Of a DNA stretch of 64,000 bases, positions 1-9,267 are shown piece by piece. The notes under the pieces are model-generated. The model was not told the origin of the DNA. It worked only from the letters and a program-made list of their open reading frames with translations, and made no database searches. The DNA lies in the NCBI GenBank assembly GCA_963746175.1, contig CAVVAH010000008.1:682001-746000 (forward strand). Reading direction: 5' to 3'. Position 1 is the first letter of the stretch, and the number at the start of each line of letters is the position of its first letter. The translations under genes and the position numbers were made by a program. This DNA is from CAVVAH01 sp963746175 (GTDB lineage: Bacteria; Actinomycetota; Actinomycetes; JACCUZ01).

Positions 1-740
1 GCACTGCCGCCGTCGACGACGAGCAGCTGGCCCGTGACGTAAGACGCTCCCGGCGACGCGAGGAACGCCACCGCAGCAGCCACCTCGTCGGGCGTTCCAG
101 ACCGCCCGACCGGAGTCCGCCGCCCATAGCCTGCCTCGGCCGGGGTCTGCGACGCCGTCGCGATCCAGCCCGGCCCCACCGCGTTGCACGTCACGCCCGA
201 CGCGGCGACCTCGACGGCGACGGCACGGGTGAGCCCGAGCATGCCGGCCTTCGCGGCGGCGTACGACGACTGGTCGGGCATCGCACCCACCGGGCCCGTG
301 GTCGACGCGACGTTGACGACGCGGCCGAAGCCCGCGGCGACCATCGCGGGCAGGAACGCCCGGGTGACGAGGAACGCCGTGTCGAGGTTGCGCGCCAGGT
401 CGGCTCGCCACTCGGCCAGCGACAGGGCCGTCACTGCGGCCTGGACGTCCGGCGAGCCCACGCTGAGCATGCCGGCGTTGTTGACCAGGACGTCGACGTC
501 TCCGACGGCCGCCCGCAGCGCGGCCACGTCGTCCTCGCGGGTGAGGTCGGCCACGACTGCGTGCGACCCCTGGCCCAGCTCGGCCGCGCGGTCCCGGATG
601 CGGTCCGTGGTGGACGTGACGTGCACCGTCGCGCCGAGAATGGCCAGGGCGCGCGCGCAGGCGAAGCCGATCCCGTCCGGCGAGCCGGCACCGGTGACCA
701 GCGCGACGCGTCCCGACAGGTCGCCGCCCGCAACGGTCAA
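1..740 (-). CDS. SDR family oxidoreductase, 3' end outside window
   Basis: Short-chain dehydrogenase/reductase, a cytosolic NAD(P)-dependent oxidoreductase; the substrate cannot be read from sequence. Translated from a TTG at 740, it shows a Rossmann cofactor loop TGAGSPDGIG (residues 16-25), the NNAG motif (87-90), Asn118, and the catalytic Ser146 with YAAAK (Tyr160, Lys164). The family's C-terminal 'VTGQLLVVDGG' motif is reached just before the window edge, so only a few residues are missing. The TTG lies 5 bases after the stop of the CitE-like gene upstream, so the two are probably cotranscribed. TTG was chosen because the frame leaves the upstream gene's stop with no ATG or GTG in between; a start inside the upstream gene is possible. 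Confidence 0.85.
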   Translation of the reverse strand, partial: MTVAGGDLSGRVALVTGAGSPDGIGFACARALAILGATVHVTSTTDRIRDRAAELGQGSHAVVADLTREDDVAALRAAVGDVDVLVNNAGMLSVGSPDVQAAVTALSLAEWRADLARNLDTAFLVTRAFLPAMVAAGFGRVVNVASTTGPVGAMPDQSSYAAAKAGMLGLTRAVAVEVAASGVTCNAVGPGWIATASQTPAEAGYGRRTPVGRSGTPDEVAAAVAFLASPGASYVTGQLLVVDGGS

Positions 741-745
741 CGACG

Positions 746-1735
746 TCAGCCTTGGGGGGGCTCGAACGACGTGGTCCGCGACATCCCCGCCGCGCGCCCC
801 TTGCCGGCGACGACGAACGCCATCTTGCGCGACGCCTCGTCGATCATCTCGTCGCCGAGCATCACGGCGCCGCGCATGCCACCCGCCTCGGAGGTGTGCC
901 ACTCGTACGCGTCGAGGATCAGCTCGGCATGGTCGTAGTCGTCCTGCGCCGGCGAGTACACCTCGTTGGCCGCGTCGATCTGGCCCGGGTGCAGCACCCA
1001 CTTGCCGTCGAAGCCGAGCGCCGCAGACCGGCCGGCCACCCGGCGGAAGCCCTCCACGTCCTTGATCTGCAGGTACGGCCCGTCGATCGCCTGCAGGTCG
1101 TACGTGCGGGCAGCCATGAGGATCCGCATGAGGATGTAGTGGTACGCGTCGCCGACGTCATAGCCAGGCGGCTGCTCTCCCACGACCAGCGACTTCATGT
1201 TGATGGAGGCCATGAAGTCGGCCGGCCCGAAGATGATCGTCTGGGTGCGCGGTGACGCCGCGGCGATGGCGTCCACCTCGACGAGGCCCTTGGCGTTCTC
1301 GATCTGCGCCTCGATGCCGATGCGACCGACCTCCAGGCCGTTCGACTTCTCGATCTGGGTGAGCAGCAGGTCCAGCGCGTGCACCTGGGACGCGGTCTGC
1401 ACCTTCGGCAGCATCACCGCGTCGAGGTTGGCGCCCGCGCCCTCGACGACCGCGATGACGTCGCCGTAGGTCCACTGAGTCGTCCAGTCGTTGACGCGCA
1501 CGACGCGGGTCTTGCCCGCCCAGTCGCCCTCGTTCAGCGCCGCCACGATGTTGCCCCGCGCCTCGACCTTCGCGAGCGGCGACACCGAGTCCTCGAGGTC
1601 CAGGAACACCTGGTCGGCCGGCAGGCCCTGCGCCTTCCCGAGCATCTTCGGGTTCGACCCCGGCACGGCCAGGCAGGACCGCCGCGGCCGGACGGTCGGT
1701 GGGCTGGGCGGGCTCGTGCTGCTCGGCTGCGTCAC
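746..1735 (-). CDS. HpcH/HpaI aldolase / citrate lyase family CoA-ester lyase (CitE-like)
   Basis: A 329-residue TIM-barrel lyase of the CitE / malyl-CoA lyase superfamily, which cleaves or forms acyl-CoA esters such as malyl-CoA or beta-methylmalyl-CoA with Mg2+. Visible family motifs are RSCLAVPGSNPKML near the N-terminus (CoA binding), VFLDLEDSV with the acidic pair, EAQIENAKGL with the metal-binding Glu, and FGPADF with the metal-binding Asp. The extended C-terminal region (about residues 240-329) is more like malyl-CoA lyases than like the shorter CitE subunit, and no citF or citD partner is present. It probably forms a two-gene unit with the SDR downstream. The exact substrate is unknown. 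Confidence 0.85.
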   Translation of the reverse strand: MTQPSSTSPPSPPTVRPRRSCLAVPGSNPKMLGKAQGLPADQVFLDLEDSVSPLAKVEARGNIVAALNEGDWAGKTRVVRVNDWTTQWTYGDVIAVVEGAGANLDAVMLPKVQTASQVHALDLLLTQIEKSNGLEVGRIGIEAQIENAKGLVEVDAIAAASPRTQTIIFGPADFMASINMKSLVVGEQPPGYDVGDAYHYILMRILMAARTYDLQAIDGPYLQIKDVEGFRRVAGRSAALGFDGKWVLHPGQIDAANEVYSPAQDDYDHAELILDAYEWHTSEAGGMRGAVMLGDEMIDEASRKMAFVVAGKGRAAGMSRTTSFEPPQG

Positions 1736-1756
1736 GGCGAGCAGGTTACCGACGGG

Positions 1757-2719
1757 TCACTCCACCGGGACCGACGGCTCCACGTCCTCGCCGCCGGAGA
1801 AGATGACGATCCCCAGCCCGAGCAGCAGCAGGCCGGCGGCGGGCAGCGCGGCCAGCGGCGGCGTCTGGTGCAGCGCGACGGCCGCGATGACCGCGGCTCC
1901 CGGCACCTCGAGCAGGAGCGCGAGCGACACCACGGTGGCGCTGGTCGACCGCAGCACGACGTTGAACACCGAGTGGCCGAGCAGCTGGGCACCGACGGTC
2001 AGCGCGACCAGCTGGAGCCACGTCGTGCTGTCGTACCCGCCGAGCTGCACCCGGCCGACGAGGCAGACGCCGAGCAGCACGACGGCCGCCGTGGAGTAGC
2101 AGACCGCGGTGTACGACGTCGTGGTCACGGTCCGGCGCACCTCGGCACCGGCCACCGTGTAGAACGCCGCGAAGACACCACCGAGCAGTGCGAGCAGGTC
2201 GCCGCCGAGGGCCCGCGGCTCCAGCGAGAAGTCGACGCCGGTCAGCACCACGACCGCGACGAGCGACAGCGCGATGCCGAACCACGTGCGCCGTGGGACG
2301 TGGTGCCCCATCGCCCGGGCGATGATCGCGACCCAGACCGGCTGGGTCGCGACGATCGCCGTGGCCGAGGCGACCGACGTGTAGCGCAGGCTGGGGACCC
2401 AGGTGGCGAAGTGGCCGGCGAGGAGCACCCCCGCGCCGAGCGCCCATCGCAGCTCGCGGCGGCTGAGTCCGGCGAGCTCGCGCCGGCGGGTGACCAGCGC
2501 GACCGGCCAGATCGCACCGACGGCGAGCACGTTGCGCCACACGGCGACGGCGAGGGCCGGCGCCGCCGCGGCCGCCATCAGCGGACCGGACGTGGACACC
2601 GCGACGATGCCGACAGCCATGAGGGCCAGGTCGCCGCGCGGCGGCCGGCCGAGAGTGTTCGGCAGGTCGGCGGCAGGACGCGGCTGTCCGCCCGACGACC
2701 CCCGCTGCGAACCCGGCAC
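1757..2719 (-). CDS. EamA/DMT-family membrane transporter
   Basis: Integral membrane protein of the drug/metabolite transporter superfamily with about ten hydrophobic segments in two EamA repeats (from LALMAVGIVAVSTSG to the C-terminal LLLLGLGIVIF). Members export small metabolites or amino acids; nothing here tells the substrate. The frame is open to 2866, but the N-terminal part is low-complexity and the divergent gene starts at 2770. I therefore place the start at the GTG at 2719 (another GTG is at 2737). It ends 21 bases upstream of the CitE-like gene and may be in its operon. Confidence 0.75.
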   Translation of the reverse strand: MPGSQRGSSGGQPRPAADLPNTLGRPPRGDLALMAVGIVAVSTSGPLMAAAAAPALAVAVWRNVLAVGAIWPVALVTRRRELAGLSRRELRWALGAGVLLAGHFATWVPSLRYTSVASATAIVATQPVWVAIIARAMGHHVPRRTWFGIALSLVAVVVLTGVDFSLEPRALGGDLLALLGGVFAAFYTVAGAEVRRTVTTTSYTAVCYSTAAVVLLGVCLVGRVQLGGYDSTTWLQLVALTVGAQLLGHSVFNVVLRSTSATVVSLALLLEVPGAAVIAAVALHQTPPLAALPAAGLLLLGLGIVIFSGGEDVEPSVPVE

Positions 2720-2769
2720 CGGAGCATCATGGGCCACACCGGGACCGCGACCTGTGGCACGCTCGCCTC

Positions 2770-3297
2770 GTGACCGTCGACCGGGACGCCGTGCTCGCGC
2801 AGGCGCTGGTCGAGGAGGTCTGCAAGAAGTCGTCGCTGGTGTGGCTCCGCCCGGTGGGCGCAACACACTCCCAGCCGGTCTGGCACGCCTGGATCGACGG
2901 CGCCGTGCACGTCGTCACCGGCGGCCTCGAGCAGCCCCTCTCCGACGCCCCGGACGGCTCCGAGGTCGACGTCACCGCGCGCAGCAAGGACACCGGCGGC
3001 CGCGTCGTCACCTTCCGCACCGTGGTCCGCGACCTCGAGCCGGACGGCGCGGCCTGGACCACGGTCGTCGCGGAGCTGCACGGCAAGCGCCTCAACGCCC
3101 CGGACGGCGAGGAGCAGCCGGCCCGCTGGGCCCGTGAGTCGCGGGTGCTCCGGCTGGACCCTGCCGACCGGCTGGTGGAGGGACCCGGCCACCTCTCGCA
3201 CCGGTCGCACGCCGCGGAACCGGTCCCCTCGACCGCGACGACCCGCGGACCGCTGCCGTTCATCGTCGGCCGCCGCGCCCGGCGCCGTTCCCTCTGA
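2770..3297 (+). CDS. Conserved hypothetical protein (possible split-barrel/PPOX-like)
   Basis: A 175-residue soluble protein with a GTG start, divergent from the EamA transporter. The segment from about residue 22 to 100 (SLVWLRPVG, VWHAWIDGAVHVVTGG, VTARSKDTGG) resembles the beta-rich opening of FMN-binding split-barrel proteins, but I see no clear FMN-binding signature. The C-terminus is Arg-rich (GRRARRRSL). It lies directly before the MgtE-N/CBS gene, matching the Rv1231c-Rv1232c neighbour pair in M. tuberculosis (recalled). Function unknown. Confidence 0.6.
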   Translation: MTVDRDAVLAQALVEEVCKKSSLVWLRPVGATHSQPVWHAWIDGAVHVVTGGLEQPLSDAPDGSEVDVTARSKDTGGRVVTFRTVVRDLEPDGAAWTTVVAELHGKRLNAPDGEEQPARWARESRVLRLDPADRLVEGPGHLSHRSHAAEPVPSTATTRGPLPFIVGRRARRRSL

Positions 3298-3363
3298 TCC
3301 GGATCTGACGCCGGGCCCGTCGCAGCACGGCTCCAGCGCCGCCCGCCGGTAGCCTGGACCCTC

Positions 3364-4647
3364 GTGAGCGGCGCGCCGACGAGGGTCTTCATCGCACGCC
3401 TGGCCGGCACCCCGCTGTTCGACCCGGCGGGTGACCAGGTCGGGCGGGTGCGCGACGTCGTCGTCTCGTTGCGGATCGGCCATGAGGAGCCGCGCGTCCT
3501 GGGCCTCGTCGTCGAGGTCCCCGGTCGCCGCCGGATCTTCGTGCCGATGACCCGGGTCACCTCCATCGACGCCGGCCAGGTCATCACCACCGGCCTGGTC
3601 AACATGCGCCGCTTCCAGCAGCGCCCCACCGAGACCCTGGTGCTCGGCGAGCTGCTCGACCGCACCGTGACCGTGCTCGAGGACGACTCCGCGGCAGTCG
3701 TCGAGGACGTCGGCATGGAGCAGCAGCGGACCCGGGACTGGGAGGTGACCCGGCTGTTCGTCCGGCGACCGGGCAAAGGCCTGCGCCGCCGCGGCGAGGC
3801 GATGACCGTCGAGTGGCGCGACGTCGGCGGCCTGCAGATCGAGGAGACCGGTCAGGGCGCCGCCAACCTGCTGGCCACGTTCGAGAAGCTCAACGCCGCC
3901 GACCTCGCCACCGTGCTGCACGAGCTCTCGGCCAAGCGACGCCTCGAGGTCGCGTCCGCGCTGGACGACGAGAAGCTCGCCGACGTCCTCGAGGAGCTGC
4001 CCGAGGACGTCCAGGTCGAGATCCTCGGCGAGCTCGAGGAGGAGCGCGCGGCCGACGTTCTCGAGGCGATGCAGCCCGACGACGCCGCCGACCTGCTCTC
4101 CGAGCTGCCGCAGGCCGACGCGGAGAAGCTGCTCGAGCTCATGGAGCCGGACGAGGCGGCTCCCCTGCGCCGGCTGCTCGCCTACTCCGACGACACGGCC
4201 GGCGGCATGATGACCACCGAGCCGGTGATCCTCCCTCCGGACGCGACGGTCGCCGACGCCCTGGCGCGCGTCCGCCAGCCCGAGCTGTCGCCCGCGCTGG
4301 CCGCCCAGGTCTACGTGTGCCGGCCGCCGATGGAGACCCCGACCGGGCGCTTCATCGGCATCGCGCACATCCAGCGGCTGCTCCGGGAGCCGCCGTCGTC
4401 GCTGGTGAGCGGCGTCGTCGACACCTCGATCGAGCCGCTGCGCCCCGAGGTGCCGCTGGCCGCGATCACCCACCACCTGGCGACGTACAACATGGTCGCG
4501 GCCCCGGTCGTCGACGAGGACGACCACCTGCTCGGCGCGGTGACCGTCGACGACGTGCTCGACCACCTGCTGCCCGACGACTGGCGGCACCGCGACCGCG
4601 CCGACAGCGCGCTGGGCGTCGCCGGCGAGGTGCAGCATGGCGCGTGA
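3364..4647 (+). CDS. MgtE N-terminal and CBS domain protein without the Mg2+ channel domain
   Basis: A 427-residue cytosolic protein. Residues 1-100 look like one or two PRC-barrel segments (RLAGTPLFDPAGDQVGRVRD). Residues about 145-255 form the superhelical MgtE intracellular domain with repeated LEELPED / MQPDDAADLL units, and SDDTAGGMMTTE (near residue 273) begins a CBS pair to about 395. The five transmembrane helices that form the channel in MgtE are absent. The protein would therefore sense Mg2+ or nucleotides, or act as a regulator, rather than transport. It resembles M. tuberculosis Rv1232c. It overlaps the DUF1003 gene by 11 bases, so the two are probably translated together. Confidence 0.85.
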   Translation: MSGAPTRVFIARLAGTPLFDPAGDQVGRVRDVVVSLRIGHEEPRVLGLVVEVPGRRRIFVPMTRVTSIDAGQVITTGLVNMRRFQQRPTETLVLGELLDRTVTVLEDDSAAVVEDVGMEQQRTRDWEVTRLFVRRPGKGLRRRGEAMTVEWRDVGGLQIEETGQGAANLLATFEKLNAADLATVLHELSAKRRLEVASALDDEKLADVLEELPEDVQVEILGELEEERAADVLEAMQPDDAADLLSELPQADAEKLLELMEPDEAAPLRRLLAYSDDTAGGMMTTEPVILPPDATVADALARVRQPELSPALAAQVYVCRPPMETPTGRFIGIAHIQRLLREPPSSLVSGVVDTSIEPLRPEVPLAAITHHLATYNMVAAPVVDEDDHLLGAVTVDDVLDHLLPDDWRHRDRADSALGVAGEVQHGA

Positions 4648-5165
4648 GCCGCGGCGCAGCACCCGCCTGGACCAGCCCCGCGAGGTACGCCGGACGCTCG
4701 TGCCCGACGCCGACCTACGACCCGGAGGCGTTCGGGCGGCTGTCCGAGCGGATCGCCCGGTTCATCGGGACCGGACGGTTCCTGGTCTACATGTCCGTGT
4801 TCGTGGTGGTCTGGGTGGTCTGGAACGCCGCCGAGTGGCGGCTGCAGTTCGACAACTACCCGTTCATCGCGCTGACCCTGATGCTCTCGCTGCAGGCGTC
4901 GTACGCCGCCCCGCTCATCCTGCTCGCGCAGAACCGGCAGGCCGACCGCGACCGCGTGCAGTACGAGCAGGACCGGGCCCGGGCCGAGCGCAACATCGCC
5001 GACACCGACTACCTCACCCGCGAGCTGGCCACGCTCCGGATGGCCGTCGGCGACGTCGCCACGCGCGACTTCCTGCGCTCCGAGCTGCGCCAGCTGCTCG
5101 ACGACATCGAGGAGCGCGTCCAGGACGAGGGCGACAGCGAGCGAGCCGCCCGGCGGGACCGGTAG
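4637..5165 (+). CDS. DUF1003 membrane protein, one frameshift near 4700-4715
   Basis: Small membrane protein of the DUF1003 family (function unknown). The ATG at 4637 reads STRLDQPREVRRTLVP, a typical start for the family. The remainder (TYDPEAFGRLSERIARFIG, two hydrophobic helices LVYMSVFVVVWVVWN and FIALTLMLSLQASYAAPLI, and a charged coiled-coil tail) lies in the +1 frame. Joining the two needs loss of one base between about 4700 and 4715. Neither frame alone gives a sensible protein, so this is one gene with a broken frame. It follows the MgtE-N/CBS gene with an 11-base overlap. Confidence 0.75.
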
Positions 5166-5209
5166 TCCCCAGCACTGAAGTCGGGCCGCTGACTCCCGAT
5201 CCTCTCCAG

Positions 5210-6996
5210 GTGACCCAGCAGCTCCTCGGCCCGGACGGTGACCCCGGCCAGGCCGTCCTCGAGGACGCCGCAGGCCCCCACGACGGGCTGCTCGAGGCCG
5301 TCCGGGAGCACGCGGCGCGCCCCCGGCTGGGCGACGTGCTCGTCGACGCCGGCGTCGTGACCGACGACGACCTGACCGCTGCCCTCGACGCCCAGCGCTC
5401 GGTGATCGGCGCCCGGCGCCGGCTCGGGCACGTCCTCGTCGACCTCGGGCTCGCCACCGAGCGCCAGATCGCGTCGCCGTCGCCGAGCAGCTCGACCTGC
5501 GGCTCGTCGACCTCACGACGGTCGCCGTCTCGCCCGAGACGGTCCGCCTGCTCCCCCGCAGCGTGGCCCTGCGGCTCGGCATGGTGGTGCTCTCGCGGAC
5601 GGACGACCAGCTGACCCTCGCCGTCATCGACCCGACCGACGTCGTCGGCGCTGGACGACGTCCGGCTGCACACCGGCGCCACCGAGCTGCGTGGTCACGG
5701 TGGCGACCGAGTCGCAGGTCCGGGAGCACCTCACGCGCGTCTGGTCGCTGTCCGAGGACTCCTCGGACCTGAGCACGTTCTTCGAGGAGACCGACCCCGC
5801 GCACCGACGACGACGAGCCGCACGCGGCGGCCGACGACGCCCCCACCGTACGCCTGGTCGCACTCGTGCTGGCCGACGCCGTCCGCGCCGGCGCCAGCGA
5901 CATCCATGTCGAGCCGCAGCGCGACGGCCTGCGGATCCGCTACCGGGTCGACGGCGTCCTGCGCGAGGTCATGCACGTGCCGCGCAGCGCGTACGCCTCG
6001 GTCGTCAGCCGGCTGAAGATCGTGTCCGGCCTCGACATCGCCGAGCGCCGCCTGCCGCAGGACGGCCGCACCCGGATCGCCGTCGACGGCGTGAAGGTCG
6101 ACGCCCGGGTCAGCACGATGCCCTCGGTGCACGGCGAGAAGGTCGTGATCCGGCTGCTGACCCGCGCCGAGCAGCTGCAGCCCCTCGACGACGTCGGGTC
6201 TGGACGCCGACCAGCTGGCCACGCTGCGCTCCGCGCTGTTCGTCCCCCAGGGCCTGGTGCTCATCACCGGGCCCACCGGCAGCGGCAAGACCAGCACGCT
6301 CTACTCCGCACTGCTCGAGATCCACAAGCCCGGCATCAACATCGTCACGCTCGAGGACCCGGTCGAGGTGCAGATCCCCGGCCTCACCCAGGTCCAGGTC
6401 CACGAGCGCAGCGGGCTGACCTTCAGCCGCGGGCTGCGCGCCGTCCTGCGCCAGGACCCCGACGTCGTGCTCGTCGGGCGAGGTCCGCGACCAGGAGACC
6501 GCCGAGCTCGCGGTCCGGGCCTCGCTCACCGGCCACCTCGTCCTCACCACCCTGCACACGACCAGCGCCATCGGGTCGATCACCCGGCTGGTCGACATGG
6601 GCTTGGAGCCCTACCTCGCCGGGTCGTCGCTGACCGCGGTCGTCGCGCAGCGGCTGGTGCGCCGGGTCTGCCCGGCGTGCGCCGTGACCGACGATCCCGA
6701 CGCCGACCTGCTCCGCACGCTCGGCGTCTCGCGCGTCGATGCTGCGCCACGGCAGCCCGCGCCGCGGCACCGGCTGCGCCGAGTGCGGGCGCACCGGGTA
6801 CCGCGGCCGGACCGGCGTCTTCGAGGTGCTCCCGGTCGACCCGGCACTGCGCCGGGTGCTGATGCGGACCCCCGACGAGCACGCCATCGCGGACGCCGTC
6901 GCCGACCTGCCGACCATCAAGGACGCGGCCGTGGCCAAGGCCCTCTCCGGCGAGACGACGTTCGAGGAGGTCCTGCGGGTCAGCCCGCGGGACTGA
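5210..6996 (+). pseudogene. GspE/PilB-type secretion ATPase, at least seven frameshifts
   Basis: Hexameric ATPase of type II secretion/type IV pilus assembly. Piecing frames together gives a full-length family protein of about 590 residues. It has an N-terminal MshEN-type domain (RLGDVLVDAGVVTDDDL), an N2 domain with SDIHVEP, Walker A GPTGSGKTSTLYS (about 6268-6306), an Asp-box LEDPVE, Walker B VVLVG/EVRDQETA split by a break, a His-box LTTLHTTSA, and the C-terminal tetracysteine CPAC...CAECGRTG. Breaks fall near 5472, 5650, 5690, 5805, 6200, 6480 and 6738. No stop codons occur in the correct frames between breaks and all motifs are intact, so error or very recent loss is more likely than decay. 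No other pilus or secretion genes are nearby. The start GTG at 5210 is tentative. Confidence 0.8.
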
Positions 6997-7515
6997 CGAC
7001 CTGACAGGTCACCCTGCGTCCGACCCGGCTGCCTTCGGCCTCGGCGGGCCGCAGGTCGACCCCGTCGTCGATCATCTTGCGCGAGCAGCCCGGCCAGGGC
7101 GGCGGCCTCGTCGTCGTCCAGCCGGCCCACCGCGTGCTCCGCGACGCCGCGCAGGTGCACCGGGCTCGCCTCGCGCAGCCGGGCCACGCCCCTCGTCGGT
7201 CAGCACCGTGAACAGTCCGCGGGCGTCCTCGTCGCACGCCTCCCGGCGGACCAGGCCCTCGCGCTCCAGCCGGTCGACGAGCCGGGTCAGCCCGCTGCGC
7301 GACAGCAGCACCCGCTCGGCCAGCTCGGACATCCGCAACCGGCGCTCCGGCGCCTCGACGAGCTGCACGAGCACGTCGTACGACGCCAGCGGCAGCCGTT
7401 GCTCGGCGAGCAGGTCGCCCTCGAGGCGGCGCGTGACAAGAGCATGGGCGCGCAGGAAGCGGCGCCACGCGAGCATCTGCGGCTCGCTCAGGTCCCCCGA
7501 CCATGGCATGCCCAT
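6980..7515 (-). pseudogene. MarR-family transcriptional regulator, two frameshifts
   Basis: Winged-helix repressor of the MarR family. From the ATG at 7515 (or the second ATG at 7509) the frame reads through the dimer helix (MLAWRRFLRAHALVTRRLEG) and the winged helix (RMSELAERVLLSRSGLTRLV, then DRLEREGLVRRE) to VLTDEG. There a run of G near 7190 shifts the frame; ARLREASPVHLRGVAEHAVG continues in the next frame. A second shift near 7080 leads to KMIDDGVDLRPAEAEG and a stop at 6980. The 3' end overlaps that of the GspE-like gene by 17 bases, tail to tail. The regulated target is not evident. Confidence 0.75.
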
Positions 7516-7577
7516 GATCGTACGGCGCCCCGGGCCGGGGCCCGGAGCGCGCCTCGGCGGCACGTAGCATCGAGGGC

Positions 7578-8735
7578 ATGCCCGCCCCCTCCGTGACCGG
7601 CCCGACGCTCGACGCCGTCCAGGCCGCCCTGGCGACCGTCGACGACCCCGAGATCCGCAAGCCGATCACCGACCTGGGCATGGTGAAGTCGGTCGACATC
7701 GAGCCGTCCGGCCAGGTCACGGTGGCCGTCTACCTCACGGTCGCGGGCTGCCCGATGCGCGACACGATCACGAAGAACGTCACCGCAGCCGTGTCCGGGG
7801 TCGAGGGCGTGACGGGCGTGGTCGTCGACCTCGACGTCATGTCCGCCACCCAGCGGCAGGAGCTGCAGGGCCGGCTGCGGTCGGGCTCCGGCCAGGTGGA
7901 GCGGGAGATCCCGTTCGCCCGGCCCGGCTCGCTCACCCGCGTCTACGCCGTCGCGTCGGGCAAGGGCGGTGTCGGCAAGTCGTCCGTGACGGTCAACCTG
8001 GCGGCCGCGATGGCCCGCGACGGGCTCGCGGTCGGCGTGGTCGACGCCGACATCTACGGCCACTCGGTGCCGCGCATGCTCGGGGTCGAGGGCCGCCCCA
8101 CCCAGGTGGAGGACATGATCCTGCCGCCGGTGGCCAACGACGTGAAGGTCATCTCGATCGGCATGTTCGTCGCCAACAACCAGCCGGTGGTCTGGCGCGG
8201 GCCGATGCTGCACCGCGCGCTGCAGCAGTTCCTCGGCGACGTCTACTGGGGCGACCTCGACGTCCTGCTCATGGACCTGCCGCCCGGCACCGGCGACATC
8301 GCGATCTCGGTGGCCCAGCTCGTGCCGCCTGCCGAGCTGCTCGTCGTCACGACGCCGCAGCAGGCGGCTGCAGAGGTCGCCGAGCGGGCCGGCACCATCG
8401 CGCTGCAGACCCACCAGCAGATCGCCGGCGTCGTCGAGAACATGTCGTGGCTGCCCTGCCCGCACTGCGACGAGCGGATCGATGTGTTCGGCAGCGGCGG
8501 CGGCCAGGCGGTGGCCGACGGTCTCTCCCGTGCGGTCGGCGCGCCGGTGCCGCTGCTCGGCCAGATCCCGCTCGACACCCGCCTGCGCGAGGGCGGCGAC
8601 TCCGGCCGGCCGCTCGTGCTCACCGACCCGGAGGCGCCCGCCGCGCAGGAGCTGGAGAAGGTCGCCCGCGCGCTCGGCCACCGGGCCCGCGGCCTGGTCG
8701 GCCGCTCCCTCGGCCTCTCCCCCGCCGGCCGCTAA
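7578..8735 (+). CDS. mrp: Mrp/NBP35-family iron-sulfur cluster carrier ATPase
   Basis: A 385-residue cytosolic P-loop ATPase that carries and transfers Fe-S clusters (ApbC/Mrp). The N-terminal MIP18/DUF59 domain (about 8-85, with GCPMRDTI) is followed by the deviant Walker A GKGGVGKSS near residue 130, VVDADIYGHSVPRML, LPPGTGDIAIS, and the cluster-binding CPHC near residue 294. Length and domain order match actinobacterial Mrp proteins. The ATG at 7578 lies 62 bases from the divergent MarR gene. It converges on tatB, as in M. tuberculosis, with a hairpin between. Confidence 0.93.
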   Translation: MPAPSVTGPTLDAVQAALATVDDPEIRKPITDLGMVKSVDIEPSGQVTVAVYLTVAGCPMRDTITKNVTAAVSGVEGVTGVVVDLDVMSATQRQELQGRLRSGSGQVEREIPFARPGSLTRVYAVASGKGGVGKSSVTVNLAAAMARDGLAVGVVDADIYGHSVPRMLGVEGRPTQVEDMILPPVANDVKVISIGMFVANNQPVVWRGPMLHRALQQFLGDVYWGDLDVLLMDLPPGTGDIAISVAQLVPPAELLVVTTPQQAAAEVAERAGTIALQTHQQIAGVVENMSWLPCPHCDERIDVFGSGGGQAVADGLSRAVGAPVPLLGQIPLDTRLREGGDSGRPLVLTDPEAPAAQELEKVARALGHRARGLVGRSLGLSPAGR

Positions 8736-8750
8736 CCACGCGATTTGGGT

Positions 8751-8799
8751 GATCCACAGCGGATCTATGGGAGAAATTCCAGCGGATCCGCTGTGGATC
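8751..8799. terminator. Perfect 15-bp inverted repeat between convergent mrp and tatB
   Basis: Arms at 8751-8765 (GATCCACAGCGGATC) and 8785-8799 are exact reverse complements with a 19-base loop. The inner AGCGGATCCGCT (8781-8792) is itself palindromic. It sits 16 bases after the mrp stop and 20 bases from the tatB stop, so it could end transcription from both sides. There is no T-run, as is common in high-GC actinobacteria. Confidence 0.6.
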
Positions 8800-8819
8800 A
8801 TGGAAGTCGGCGCGGCTGG

Positions 8820-9200
8820 CTAGGTGACGTCCTCGTCGTAGCGCGGGGTGGCGGCGGGCCCGTCGGTGCCGGTGGCGCTCGCGGGCCGGCCACTCGTGGG
8901 CTTGGTCCGCCGCATCGGGTTGTCCTCGCCCAGACCGCTCAGGTCGTCCAGGTCGTCGAGGTCGACCGGCTCGAGGAGGTGCTTGCGGATCAGGCCGCGT
9001 GGGTTGAGGTCGCCCAGCGAGCTGAGCTCGGGACCGAGCTCCTTGGTCACCTCGTCGCGCGCCTCGCTGGCCATCCTCCGGACGGTGCGCAGCATCCTCG
9101 CGGCGTCCGCCGCGTAGCGCGGCAGCTTCTCCGGGCCGAGCACGATGAGCGCGACCACCGCGATCCCGATGAGCTCGCCCAAGCCGATGTCGAAGGGCAC
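8820..9200 (-). CDS. tatB: Sec-independent (Tat) translocase subunit TatB
   Basis: Twin-arginine translocase receptor subunit. A single N-terminal membrane helix (GLGELIGIAVVALIVL, about residues 6-21) leads into the hinge GPEKLPRYA and a long amphipathic helix with DAARMLRTVRRMASEARDEV. An acidic, variable tail ends in PRYDEDVT. At 126 residues it is the usual length for an actinobacterial TatB, and the extended amphipathic helix separates it from TatA. It is last in the sigE-rseA-rseB-htrA-tatB series, the same order as around M. tuberculosis sigE. The htrA stop lies 67 bases upstream. Confidence 0.93.
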   Translation of the reverse strand: MPFDIGLGELIGIAVVALIVLGPEKLPRYAADAARMLRTVRRMASEARDEVTKELGPELSSLGDLNPRGLIRKHLLEPVDLDDLDDLSGLGEDNPMRRTKPTSGRPASATGTDGPAATPRYDEDVT

Positions 9201-9267
9201 CTGCCGATCCTCTCACCCTCCCGCTCCGCTCGCCCTGGAACCACCTGGCCGGTGGTCCGCGGCAGGC

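Noticed and set aside
1379..4662. Long open frames antisense to the CitE-like, EamA and MgtE-N genes (464 and 694 codons)
   Set aside because: Arg/His/Gly-rich compositions with no domains, explained by high-GC third-position bias of the real genes on the other strand.
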